This document shows, one piece after another, positions 53,346-62,398 of a stretch of 64,000 bases of DNA. The notes under the pieces were generated by a model. That model made no database searches. It had not been told where the DNA came from and was given only the letters and a program-made list of their open reading frames with translations. The DNA is from Bacteroidales bacterium (GTDB lineage Bacteria; Bacteroidota; Bacteroidia; Bacteroidales; UBA932): positions 1 through 64,000 of the forward strand of contig JAFPGC010000045.1 of NCBI GenBank assembly GCA_017423025.1. The letters are read 5' to 3'. A program made the translations under genes and the position numbers. Position 1 is the first letter of the stretch, and every line of letters starts with the position of its first letter.

Positions 53346-54244
53346 TGAAAAGGATAATCCGCATCAGCATCTACTTGTTGCTCCTGTTCCTTTTTCCCAT
53401 AGGGTTACTGGCCCAGGAGTCCTATCCCAATCACCCGCTGCCGCAGCAGCCCGACACGCTCCGCATCCTGGCCATCGGCAATTCTTTCTCCGATGACGCC
53501 ACGGAGTACCTGCCCGGCCTGCTGGAGGCTGCCGGAATCCACAATGTCATCCTGGGACGCCTCTACATCGGAGGCTGCACCCTGGAAAGGCACTGCACGG
53601 AATTCGAGACCGACGGGCACGAGTATGTGTACAGAAAGTCCGTTGCCAATGAATGGGTGACGGTCAAGCGCTACAAGGAGGGAAGTTTCATGGATGGCGT
53701 GGGCGACGAGCCGTGGGATATCATTACCCTGCAGCAAGGCTCTCCCAAGAGTGGCCGATGGGACAGTTACGACCCCTGGCTGCCCAAGCTCATCGGGATT
53801 GTGCGGCAGAACTGCTCCAACCCCAATGCGACTATCGTATGGCACCAGACCTGGGCCTATGCCCACAATTACGAGAGCCGTAACTTTGCCAACTACACCT
53901 ACAGCCAGGAGCTGATGTATGCGTGCATCGAATCCTGCGTGGAGAAGCTCCGCCGGGACTACGACATCCCCGTCGTCATCGCTTCCGGCGTGGCGGTGCA
54001 GAACCTTCGCAAGGGAAAGCTGCAGACCGAGAGGGAATACACCCGCGACGGCTTCCACATGGATTATAAGTATGGCCGATACGCTACGGCCTGCGTCTGG
54101 TTCGAGACCCTCATCCGCCCCGTCTTCGGGGTAAGCGTCAAGGGGAATACCTTCCGCAACCAGGGCACCGAGAACGAGATAACGGAAAAAGAGGCCCGGA
54201 CCCTGCAGAATGCAGCCATCCAGGCCTCCAAATACTGGAAGTAG
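53342..54244 (+). CDS. Secreted DUF4886 family protein, SGNH-hydrolase-like
   Basis: 300 residues with a signal peptide (about 1-25). ILAIGNSFSDDA is a GDSL-like block with the nucleophile Ser; YIGGCTLERH and a late D-G-F-H-x-D (TRDGFHMDYKYGRYATA) give the expected Gly/Asn and Asp-x-x-His elements of SGNH esterases. DUF4886 proteins are common beside Bacteroidetes glycoside hydrolases and may remove acyl groups from glycans. Its stop is 5 bp from the end of the convergent GH92 gene. Confidence 0.78.
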   Translation: MMKRIIRISIYLLLLFLFPIGLLAQESYPNHPLPQQPDTLRILAIGNSFSDDATEYLPGLLEAAGIHNVILGRLYIGGCTLERHCTEFETDGHEYVYRKSVANEWVTVKRYKEGSFMDGVGDEPWDIITLQQGSPKSGRWDSYDPWLPKLIGIVRQNCSNPNATIVWHQTWAYAHNYESRNFANYTYSQELMYACIESCVEKLRRDYDIPVVIASGVAVQNLRKGKLQTEREYTRDGFHMDYKYGRYATACVWFETLIRPVFGVSVKGNTFRNQGTENEITEKEARTLQNAAIQASKYWK

Positions 54245-54249
54245 CCGTC

Positions 54250-56472
54250 CTATTTCATTACGAAGTACAGTTCGCCACCATCCTTTATGTCATCATAATG
54301 GATGGTGGTTCCCTTTATCTTCTGTCCGTTGAGGTAAACGGCCTTCACATATACGTTTTTCTTGCTCCAGTTCTTGGTGCGCACGGTGAGGGTGCCACCG
54401 CCGGAGAGGCGGACCTTGAGGCCGGGAACGCAGGGAGAGCCCAACTCATACTCGTCGCTGCCGGGGCAAACCGGGTAGAAGCCCATGCAGTTGAAGATGT
54501 ACCATGCGCTCATCTGTCCGCAGTCGTCGTTGCCGCTGAGGGCGTCGGGCGTATTTCCGTAGAAATGATCGGCCACATAACGCACCCACTTCTGGCAGGC
54601 CTTGGGATTGCCCAGCTTGTTGTACAGATACAGCACGTGATGGCAGGGCTCGTTGCCGTGCCAGTAACCTCCGATGCGGCCCCAGATGTCGTGGGCGCCC
54701 GGGATGTCGTCGCTCATCTCCAGTTCGAAGATGCTGTCCAGGCGCTTGCGCAGGAAGTCCTTTCCGGCAATGGCCATGTAGTCTTCGAAGGCGTGGGGGA
54801 CGGTCCAGGTGTACTGCATGGTGAAGCCTTCCGTAATGTCTCCCCAGCCGTTCACCGAGCCGGGACCCTGGTAGGCGATGGGGGCGAAAGGCGTGCGCCA
54901 GTTGCCCTCGGAATCGCGGCCGCGCATGTACTTGGTCTCGGGATCGATCAGGTTGCGGTAATTCTGGCTTCGGCCGATGAAGAACTCGTAATCCTCCTCG
55001 TGCCCCAGCAGCTTGGCCACCTGGGCGATGCACCAGTCGTCGTAAGCATATTCGAGGGTCTTGGACACGGATTCCTTCTCCTTGTCGAAGGGGACGTATC
55101 CCAGCGTGGTGTATTCGGGAATGCAGTCGTAGTGGGGATTGGTGGCGGTGGTCTTCATAGCCTGGTAGGCCCTTTCATAGTCGAAGCCCTGGACGCCCTT
55201 CACTATCATATCGGCCAAAACCGAGCAGGCGTGGTAGCCTATCATACACCAGGTTTCACCTCCGTAGAAGGACCAGATGGGCAGCATCTTCTCCGTGCTC
55301 TTATCGTAATGCGCCAGCATGGAATTGGCGATATCGGCCTGTAACGGCTGATTCACCAGGTTCAGGAGAGGATGGAAGGCACGGTAGGTGTCCCAGAGCG
55401 AGAAGGTGGTGTAATTGGTCCAGTCTTTTGCCTGGCCGATGGTCTTGTCGTGCTCGCGGAAGCGGCCGTCGGCATCCTGGAAAAGGAAGGGATGCTGCGC
55501 CGTGCGGTAGACGCTGGTGTAGAAGGTCTCCTTGGTGGCCAGGTCGCAGCCGGGATCCAGCTGGTACTTGCCCAGTTCGGCCTCCCAGAGTGCCTCGGCC
55601 TCCTGGCGGACTTCCTCGAAGCTCTTTCCTGCCACTTCCTGAAGGTTGAGGAGGGCACCGTCGGTGCCCACGGCGGAGACGGCCGTACGGACGGTGATCT
55701 GCTGCCCCTCGGTGGTGCTGAATAGGACGCAGGCCTGCAGGCCCTTGCCCCAGGCTTCGAGGCTGCTGCGGAAGCGCTTGGTGTTGTAGATGACCGGCTG
55801 GCCTTCCTGCAGGATGACGAAATCCCGGATGGGCTCCGAGAAGCGGGCGGCAAAGTAGACATAGCGGTCCGGGTTCCAGCCCGCCACAATCTTGCTGCCT
55901 ATGATGGTATAGTCGTCCAGCAGGCGCACGGAAGACCATTCGCAGGGCCAGCGGAGGGTGTGGTTCAGGTCCACCATCACAAAGGCCGAATCGGCCGCCG
56001 GATAGGTAAAGCGGAGGATGCCGCTGCGGGCCGATGCCGTCATCTCGGCCTTCACCCCGTAGTCCAGCAGATCCACCATATAGTAGCCGGGGGACGCCGC
56101 CTCCCGCTCATGGCTGAAGCGGGAACGGTAGCCGCTGTCCGGGTCCGTATCCGTACCGGTAGCGCTTTTCAGGGTGCCGGTTCCGGGAACGAAGAGGAAG
56201 TCTCCCAGGTCCGGAATACCGGTGCCGCTAAGATGCGTGAGACTGAAGCCCATGATGGTGGGCTTGTTGTATTTGTAGCCGGCTGCCACGTCGTAGTCGA
56301 AGTCGTCCGTATCGGGGCTTATCTGGATGCCGCCGAAAGGAATCTGAGCACCGGGATAGACATTGCCGAAGCCGTCGGTGCCGATGAAAGGATTGACGTA
56401 ACCGATGAGGCGCTCCTGCGCAAAAGCGGCGGTGCAGGCCAGCAGGGCCAGGGCTAAAATGGCTTTTCTCAT
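54250..56472 (-). CDS. Secreted alpha-mannosidase, GH92 (first of pair)
   Basis: 740 residues with signal peptide (1-18). YVNPFIGTDGFGNVYPGAQIPFGGIQISPDT and SLTHLSGTGIPDLGD form the N-terminal beta-sandwich and calcium-binding site; the alpha/alpha-toroid has HNEP-type (WHGNEPCHH) and GNDDCGQMSAWYIF, the GH92 hallmark. These enzymes are calcium-dependent exo-alpha-mannosidases acting on N-glycans or fungal mannan. It overlaps the second GH92 gene by 4 bp. The linkage specificity is not readable. Confidence 0.92.
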   Translation of the reverse strand: MRKAILALALLACTAAFAQERLIGYVNPFIGTDGFGNVYPGAQIPFGGIQISPDTDDFDYDVAAGYKYNKPTIMGFSLTHLSGTGIPDLGDFLFVPGTGTLKSATGTDTDPDSGYRSRFSHEREAASPGYYMVDLLDYGVKAEMTASARSGILRFTYPAADSAFVMVDLNHTLRWPCEWSSVRLLDDYTIIGSKIVAGWNPDRYVYFAARFSEPIRDFVILQEGQPVIYNTKRFRSSLEAWGKGLQACVLFSTTEGQQITVRTAVSAVGTDGALLNLQEVAGKSFEEVRQEAEALWEAELGKYQLDPGCDLATKETFYTSVYRTAQHPFLFQDADGRFREHDKTIGQAKDWTNYTTFSLWDTYRAFHPLLNLVNQPLQADIANSMLAHYDKSTEKMLPIWSFYGGETWCMIGYHACSVLADMIVKGVQGFDYERAYQAMKTTATNPHYDCIPEYTTLGYVPFDKEKESVSKTLEYAYDDWCIAQVAKLLGHEEDYEFFIGRSQNYRNLIDPETKYMRGRDSEGNWRTPFAPIAYQGPGSVNGWGDITEGFTMQYTWTVPHAFEDYMAIAGKDFLRKRLDSIFELEMSDDIPGAHDIWGRIGGYWHGNEPCHHVLYLYNKLGNPKACQKWVRYVADHFYGNTPDALSGNDDCGQMSAWYIFNCMGFYPVCPGSDEYELGSPCVPGLKVRLSGGGTLTVRTKNWSKKNVYVKAVYLNGQKIKGTTIHYDDIKDGGELYFVMK

Positions 56473-58787
56473 AGCGAGTAGGGTTTGGTGTCAGCGGAAA
56501 CGCCGCGACGCTTGTTGGGGGTCTTGCTCATGGTGAATTCCAGCGTGCCGCCCTGCAAAAGCTCTTCGTGGGTCAGATAGAGCCGGTTCAGGGGTTGGCC
56601 GTTCAGTTTGACGGCCTTGACGTAACGCTTGGCATCGCTTACGCCGGGGGCCTTGATTTCCAGGGTGTTCCCGTTCTCGAACCGGACCTTTACATAAGGA
56701 AGATAGGGGGCGCCTATCACATACTGGTCCGTACCCGGGCACACGGGATAGAAGCCCATCACGGAGAAGATGTACCAGGCACTCATCTGGCCGCAGTCGT
56801 CGTTGCCGCCCAGGCCGCGGATTTCGGGCTTGTAAAAACGGTCGATGATTTCCCGCAGCCAGTACTGGGTTTTCCAGGGCTGGGAAGTCCAGGCGTACAG
56901 ATAGGGGATATGGTGACTGGGCTCGTTGCCGTGGACATAGCCGCCCAGCAGGCAGTCTTCGGTGACGTCCTCGTTGTCCTCGTAGCAGTAGGCGGGCAGT
57001 TCGCTGCCGAAGAGGTCGTCCAGGGTGGCGATGAAGCGTTTGTCCCCGCCCATAAGTTTCATTATACCGTTCACATCCTGGGGAACGTGGAAGGAGAAGT
57101 TCTGGGAGTTGCCTTCGATGAAGCCCTGGCCTACGGTCTGCTTGCTGTCGAAATCGGCCTTGAAGGAACCGTCGATATAGCGGGGGCGGGCCATGCCCAT
57201 TTCTTTGTCGAAGACATTCTTGTAATAGGCGGCGCGCTTGAAGTATTCATCGGCCGTTTTCTGGTCCCCAAGCTTTTGGGCGGCTGCGGCTATGGCCCAG
57301 TCGTCATAGGCATATTCCAGGGTGTTGCTGGCCGCCGTGGAAGTGGCCTCCAGCGGCACATAGCCCAGTTTCATGTATTCTCCCAGCCCTCCGTACCACG
57401 GAACGGTGGAGGTGGAAACCATGGCCTTCAGGGCTTCTTTGCCATCTACCTTGAGGCCCTTCACGATGGCGTCGGAGAGGACGCTCACGCTGTGGTAACC
57501 GGTCATGCACCAGTTCTCATTGGCCATGTGGCTCCAGATGGGGAGCATGCCGTGGACGCTCTGCTCATAATGGGCCAGCATGGAGGCAATCATGTCCTCG
57601 TCGCGGTGCTGTTTGACCAGCGCCAGGAAGGGATGCTGGGCCCTGTAGGTGTCCCAGAGGGAGAAGACGGTGTAGTTGGTAAAGCCCTCTGCCTGGTGCA
57701 GTTCATGGTCCAGACCGCGGTACAGGCCGTCTACGTCCATGTAGACGGAAGGATTGATCATGGTATGGTAAAGCGAGGTGTAGAACATGGTTTTCTCCTT
57801 CTCGCTGCCTTCTATTTCCATGCAGGAGAGTTCCTTCTCCCAGGCCAGTTCGGCCTCCTGCCGAATCTGGTCGAAGCCCTTGCTGCCGGCCTCGGCCTCC
57901 AGGTTCTTGAGAGCGCCCGTTGTTCCGGTGGCGGAGATGCCCACCTTTACGGTAACCTCCGGCTGGGCCGCCGTGTCAAAGCGGAACCAGGCGGCGAGCT
58001 TGCGGCCCGCCATCTCCGGGAAGTTCTGGTACTGGGGGAACTTGGCATAGCCGCCCTTGTAATAGACGGGGGCCTTGTCCTCGTAGCCGTATTCCACGAT
58101 GGGGCTGGAGAAGCTCATGGCAAAATAGGTATAATTGGTGCGGGCCCAGCCGTTGGTGATGCGGTAGCCCACGACGAGGGTGGGACTCAGCACCTTCACC
58201 TCGGCCCAGAGCGTCTTGCCGTCGTAATTGTAGATGCCGTGGTCCAGGTCCAGGACAACGTGGCCCTTATCGGCCCCTTGTGGGAAGGTGTAGCGGTGCA
58301 CGCCCACGCGCGGGGTGGCCGTCAGTTCCACCTGGATGCCGCTGTCTTCCAGCCGTACCTCATAGTGCCCGGCCCCGGCCGATTCATGTTCATGGCTGAA
58401 GCGCTGGCGATAACCCTCTTCCGGCCTTTCCGCCGTTCCGGGCGTAAGCAGGATCTCTCCCGTTCCGGGCATCAACAGAATGTCTCCCAGGTCCGAATGG
58501 CCGGTTCCGCTGAAGTGTGTGTGGGAAAAGCCCACGATGGTGGGGTCGTCATATTGGTAGCCGGCGCAGTACTCGTAGGTGCGGGGCTGATAGACTCCCT
58601 TGATGTTGTGGGGAATCATTTCCGTGTCGGGAGACAGCTGCACTCCGCCGAAGGGAACGCAGGCTCCGGGGAAGGTATGACCCATTCCGGTGGTGCCGAT
58701 GAAGGGATTCACATACTGTGTGTGCTGGGCCTGGAGGCTTATGCATAAGCCCAGAGCCAAGGCCGATAAGAAAAAATGCGTTTTCAT
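56469..58787 (-). CDS. Secreted alpha-mannosidase, GH92 (second of pair)
   Basis: 772 residues with signal peptide (1-20). YVNPFIGTTGMGHTFPGACVPFGGVQLSPDT, SHTHFSGTGHSDLGD, HGNEPSHHIPYLY and GGNDDCGQMSAWYIFSVMGFYP mark GH92. It is upstream in the two-gene operon (58787 start). It differs clearly from its neighbour (for example SHTHFSG against SLTHLSG), so it probably has another linkage preference. -7 box TATCTTTG at 58799-58792 is only 5 bp from the ATG, so the leader must be very short or another promoter is used. Confidence 0.92.
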   Translation of the reverse strand: MKTHFFLSALALGLCISLQAQHTQYVNPFIGTTGMGHTFPGACVPFGGVQLSPDTEMIPHNIKGVYQPRTYEYCAGYQYDDPTIVGFSHTHFSGTGHSDLGDILLMPGTGEILLTPGTAERPEEGYRQRFSHEHESAGAGHYEVRLEDSGIQVELTATPRVGVHRYTFPQGADKGHVVLDLDHGIYNYDGKTLWAEVKVLSPTLVVGYRITNGWARTNYTYFAMSFSSPIVEYGYEDKAPVYYKGGYAKFPQYQNFPEMAGRKLAAWFRFDTAAQPEVTVKVGISATGTTGALKNLEAEAGSKGFDQIRQEAELAWEKELSCMEIEGSEKEKTMFYTSLYHTMINPSVYMDVDGLYRGLDHELHQAEGFTNYTVFSLWDTYRAQHPFLALVKQHRDEDMIASMLAHYEQSVHGMLPIWSHMANENWCMTGYHSVSVLSDAIVKGLKVDGKEALKAMVSTSTVPWYGGLGEYMKLGYVPLEATSTAASNTLEYAYDDWAIAAAAQKLGDQKTADEYFKRAAYYKNVFDKEMGMARPRYIDGSFKADFDSKQTVGQGFIEGNSQNFSFHVPQDVNGIMKLMGGDKRFIATLDDLFGSELPAYCYEDNEDVTEDCLLGGYVHGNEPSHHIPYLYAWTSQPWKTQYWLREIIDRFYKPEIRGLGGNDDCGQMSAWYIFSVMGFYPVCPGTDQYVIGAPYLPYVKVRFENGNTLEIKAPGVSDAKRYVKAVKLNGQPLNRLYLTHEELLQGGTLEFTMSKTPNKRRGVSADTKPYSL

Positions 58788-58834
58788 ACCTCAAAGATAA
58801 ACAATAATGGCGATTTTTCACTATATTTATCCCT

Positions 58835-60193
58835 ATGAAATGGACCCGTCTTACCATGGGGCTTCTGGCCCTTCCTTTTCTTTTCGCCTGCAGGCAACAG
58901 GCCGGGAGTTTTGACGAGAACTCTATCGTCCTCTCCCTGGGCATTATAAGCGATACGCATATAGGAAACGGATACGGTTCGGAGGCAAAGTTCAAGGAGG
59001 TCCTCACCCAGTTGGAGGAGGCTTCCCAGGGGAATCTGGCCGGCGTCCTGGTGGTGGGAGACCTCATCAATGTGGCTTCGGAGAAGCAGATGGCCGATTT
59101 CAAGAGAATCTACGAAGAAGTCCTGGATCCCGCCGCGGTCCCCATGGTTTATACCATCGGCAATCACGACATGAATCCCCAGTACCGCTGGACCGGGGAG
59201 AGCGTTGCCCAGCACAAGGTTTTCCATACCATTCTGGGAGAAGAGTATTTCAAGACGGACCTGGACCCGGTCATGAGGGATTCCCTGGAATGCCGGCACT
59301 GCGTAATAGGGAACTGTCACATCCTGTGCCTCACTCCGGAGCACTCCAGTCCCATTACTTATGCCCCCGCCGTCCTGGACTGGCTGGAAGCCCGCCTGAA
59401 AGAGATAACGGAAAAAGATCCGGACCGCTATGTCCTCCTCCTTACCCATCCCATGATTTACGGCACCTGCTACGGTTCCGTCCTGCAGGATACGTACACC
59501 CGTATGGGAGATTACTGGTCCACCAAAGAACTGAGCGAGATTCTTTCCCGCTATCCGCAGGTCATCACTTTCGGCGGCCACCTGCATTTCCCCCTGAACG
59601 ACCCCCGCAGCATCTGGCAGGGATCCTTCACCGCCGTGGGAACCGCCTCTACCAGCTATATGGCCATCGACAACGGAAACTATGAGGATATGGCCACCGT
59701 TACCGTGATGAAGGGCGCCGGAAACTTCTCGCAGGGCCTTCTGCTGCAGTTTGACAAAAAGGGAAATGCACGCCTGACCCGCATGGATTTCTTCAACAAG
59801 GCCACCATAGGGGAAGCTTGGGAACTGGGAGCACCCAGGGCCGATGGCTCCCATCTGCGCAGATACAATCACGAGACCCTCAGGGCCCGGAATACGCCGC
59901 CGACGCTTTCATCGGCCCAATTCCAGGACGGGAAACTCTGCTTCGCCGCCGGAAAGGACGACGAATTCGTCCACCACTACCGCATCACCCTTATCAAGGA
60001 CGGCGAGCCGGTAGTCACAAAAAAGATCCTGGCCGATTTTTACAAAGTCCCGCTTCCGTCCCAGATGAAGGAATCCTACGAGCTTCCTCTGGACGGCCTG
60101 GAGGAAGGGGAGTACACCGCCAGCATCGTGGCCTTGGATTCCTGGGATGCGCAGAGTGAGCCCCTTATCTGCTCCTTCCACGTAGACAAATAA
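58835..60193 (+). CDS. Calcineurin-like metallophosphoesterase lipoprotein
   Basis: 452 residues with lipobox LPFLFAC (Cys19). Metal-binding motifs in order: SDTHIG (39-44), GDLIN, GNHD, a late LLTHP and GGHLHFP. A C-terminal fibronectin-like domain lies at about 350-450. It would act on phosphate esters in the periplasm or outside; the substrate is unknown. It begins the + strand glycan block and is 16 bp before the GH29 gene. Confidence 0.87.
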   Translation: MKWTRLTMGLLALPFLFACRQQAGSFDENSIVLSLGIISDTHIGNGYGSEAKFKEVLTQLEEASQGNLAGVLVVGDLINVASEKQMADFKRIYEEVLDPAAVPMVYTIGNHDMNPQYRWTGESVAQHKVFHTILGEEYFKTDLDPVMRDSLECRHCVIGNCHILCLTPEHSSPITYAPAVLDWLEARLKEITEKDPDRYVLLLTHPMIYGTCYGSVLQDTYTRMGDYWSTKELSEILSRYPQVITFGGHLHFPLNDPRSIWQGSFTAVGTASTSYMAIDNGNYEDMATVTVMKGAGNFSQGLLLQFDKKGNARLTRMDFFNKATIGEAWELGAPRADGSHLRRYNHETLRARNTPPTLSSAQFQDGKLCFAAGKDDEFVHHYRITLIKDGEPVVTKKILADFYKVPLPSQMKESYELPLDGLEEGEYTASIVALDSWDAQSEPLICSFHVDK

Positions 60194-60209
60194 TTCAAAA
60201 CCAACCCAT

Positions 60210-61544
60210 ATGTTAACCACACTATTAATCTCCGCCTTCCTGGGCCTGGCCAGCCAGCCCATCCTTCCCGATGTGGAAGAAGGCGTCAAGGGCTATGTGC
60301 CTTCCGCCCAGGTCGTAGCCGCCAAAGAACAGTTTCGCGACGACAAGTTCGGCGTATTCATTCACTGGGGCGTGTATTCCATGCTGGCCCAGGGAGAATG
60401 GGTGATGTATAACGAGAAGGTTCCCTACGAGGTGTATTCCACCTACCCGGGGGGCTTCTATCCCTCCCGCTTCGATGCCCGTCAGTGGGTCCGCCAGATC
60501 AAGGCTTCCGGCGCCAAGTACATCACCATCACTTCGCGCCATCACGACGGCTTCTCGATGTTCAAGACCAAGGCTTCTCCCTACAATGTAGTGGAGGCAA
60601 CGCCCTGGCACCGCGATCCCATCAAGGAACTGGCCGAAGCCTGCCACGCCGAGGGAATCGGCCTGAACTTCTATTATTCCCTGCTGGACTGGGGTCGTGA
60701 TGACTATCCCCGCGGAGACGGCAATCCCAAGGCCGATTACGCCCACTACCTGGACTTCATGTGCGAGCAGATTACGGAACTCCTCACCAACTACGGTCCC
60801 ATCGGCTGCATCTGGTTCGACGGCGACTGGGCCAAGATCAAAAAGCCCGAACCCGGACAGGAACTGAAGGTGGACTTCGACTGGGGCTATGAGAGAATCT
60901 ACAACCTCATCCACAGCCTCCAGCCTTCCTGCCTGGTGGCCAACAACCACCACCGCGTTCCCATTCCGGGAGAAGACATCCAGATTTTTGAACGCGACAT
61001 TCCCGGAGAAAATGAATCCGGTTACAGCCGCACCAGCCACGTGAGCCAGGATCTGGCCCTGGAAACCTGCAAGACGCTCAATGACAACTGGGGCTACAAC
61101 CTCAGGGATCCCAAGTGGAAAACCGTTCCCGAACTGCTCCGCACCCTGGTGAACATTGCCGGCCGCAATGCCAATCTCCTGCTCAACGTGGGGCCCGCCC
61201 CGGACGGAACCATTCCCGCCGGCAGTGTGGAGCGCCTGGCCGCCATGGGAGAATGGATGGCCGCCAACGGGGAAAGCATCTACGGCACGCGTGCCACCAT
61301 GCTCAAACCCCAGCCCTGGGGCGTTCTCACCCACAAGGAAGGCAAGATTTTCCTGCACGTGCTGGAAATGCCCGAGGACGGCGTCATCACCCTTCCCTTC
61401 ACCCTCAAGGTAAAGAAGGGCAAGGTAAAGGCTTTTGCCGATGGCACTCCGCTCCAGTTCAAGAAGACCAAGACCGATTTCTCTGTCTGGGTTCCCGCCG
61501 ATGCAGATTGCAGCACGGACTATATCATCGAGATTGACCTGTAA
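60210..61544 (+). CDS. Alpha-L-fucosidase, GH29 (second copy)
   Basis: 444 residues with a short signal peptide (MLTTLLISAFLGLAS). FGVFIHWGVYSML and KYITITSRHHDGFSMFKT are GH29 motifs; the nucleophile Asp204 is in CIWFDGDW. LLLNVGPAPDGTIP follows, and the C-terminal 80 residues are a beta-sandwich. It is more like the W-F-D-G type (general alpha-fucosidases) than the copy at 39008-40384. It stands in an operon with the phosphoesterase and EEP genes. Confidence 0.9.
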   Translation: MLTTLLISAFLGLASQPILPDVEEGVKGYVPSAQVVAAKEQFRDDKFGVFIHWGVYSMLAQGEWVMYNEKVPYEVYSTYPGGFYPSRFDARQWVRQIKASGAKYITITSRHHDGFSMFKTKASPYNVVEATPWHRDPIKELAEACHAEGIGLNFYYSLLDWGRDDYPRGDGNPKADYAHYLDFMCEQITELLTNYGPIGCIWFDGDWAKIKKPEPGQELKVDFDWGYERIYNLIHSLQPSCLVANNHHRVPIPGEDIQIFERDIPGENESGYSRTSHVSQDLALETCKTLNDNWGYNLRDPKWKTVPELLRTLVNIAGRNANLLLNVGPAPDGTIPAGSVERLAAMGEWMAANGESIYGTRATMLKPQPWGVLTHKEGKIFLHVLEMPEDGVITLPFTLKVKKGKVKAFADGTPLQFKKTKTDFSVWVPADADCSTDYIIEIDL

Positions 61545-61556
61545 ACTATTCCGGAA

Positions 61557-62384
61557 ATGAAAAAGCTTCTGATTCTCTTTGCGGCAGCCCTTTCCCTGTT
61601 TGCCTGCAGTCAGGCACCCACCCCCATCAAGGTCATGACCTTCAATGTGCGGGCTGGTGTAGCCAATGACCATGAGAATTCCTGGCAGTACAGGCGCAAG
61701 GCCGCTGCCGATATGATCCTGGACCAGCGTCCCGCCGTCTTCGGCGTGCAGGAGGCGGTGGATTTCCAGCTGGAGTACTTCCTGGAGCAATGCCCCATGT
61801 ACAAATGCGTGGGCGTGGGCCGCGAGGACGGTGTCAAGCAGGGTGAACACATGTCGGTTTTCTACGACACCACCCGTATCGCCCTCAAGGACTGGGGTAC
61901 CTACTGGCTTTCCGAGACCCCTGACGAGCCTTCGCTGGGTTGGGATGCCGCCTGCCGCCGCACCGCCACCTGGACCTTGCTGAAAGACCTGGCCTGCAAC
62001 AAGGAGTTCTTCTTTGTGAACACGCACCTGGACCATGTGGGTCAGGTGGCCCGCCGCAACGGCCTGGCCCTCATTGTGGAAAGGATCGGCCAAATGAATC
62101 CGAAAGGCTTCCCCATGATTCTGACCGGAGACTTCAACGTTTACCCTGACGACCCTTGCCTGACGGATCTTCGCGGTATTATGTCCGATGTCTGGGAAAC
62201 CGCTCCCGAAATTGACGAAGGCCCCACCTGGCACGACTGGGGCAAGGTGACCGGTACCCGTCACATCGACTATATCTTTTATTCCGGCTATACGAAGTGC
62301 ACCAGCCTTACCCGTCTGACCAAGTCCTATGACAACATGCCCTTCGTATCGGACCATTATCCCGTAATCGCGGTGTTGGAATAA
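61557..62384 (+). CDS. Endonuclease/exonuclease/phosphatase family lipoprotein
   Basis: 275 residues with lipobox SLFAC (Cys17). IKVMTFNVRAG (catalytic Asn), FGVQEA (metal Glu), NTHLDH, TGDFNV and SDHYPV are the EEP-fold motifs. In Bacteroidetes such secreted proteins sit beside glycan-degrading enzymes; the true substrate (sugar or lipid phosphate, or nucleic acid) is not known. It is 12 bp after the GH29 gene and 14 bp before the next. Confidence 0.87.
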   Translation: MKKLLILFAAALSLFACSQAPTPIKVMTFNVRAGVANDHENSWQYRRKAAADMILDQRPAVFGVQEAVDFQLEYFLEQCPMYKCVGVGREDGVKQGEHMSVFYDTTRIALKDWGTYWLSETPDEPSLGWDAACRRTATWTLLKDLACNKEFFFVNTHLDHVGQVARRNGLALIVERIGQMNPKGFPMILTGDFNVYPDDPCLTDLRGIMSDVWETAPEIDEGPTWHDWGKVTGTRHIDYIFYSGYTKCTSLTRLTKSYDNMPFVSDHYPVIAVLE

Positions 62385-62398
62385 GATAGCCCGGGGAT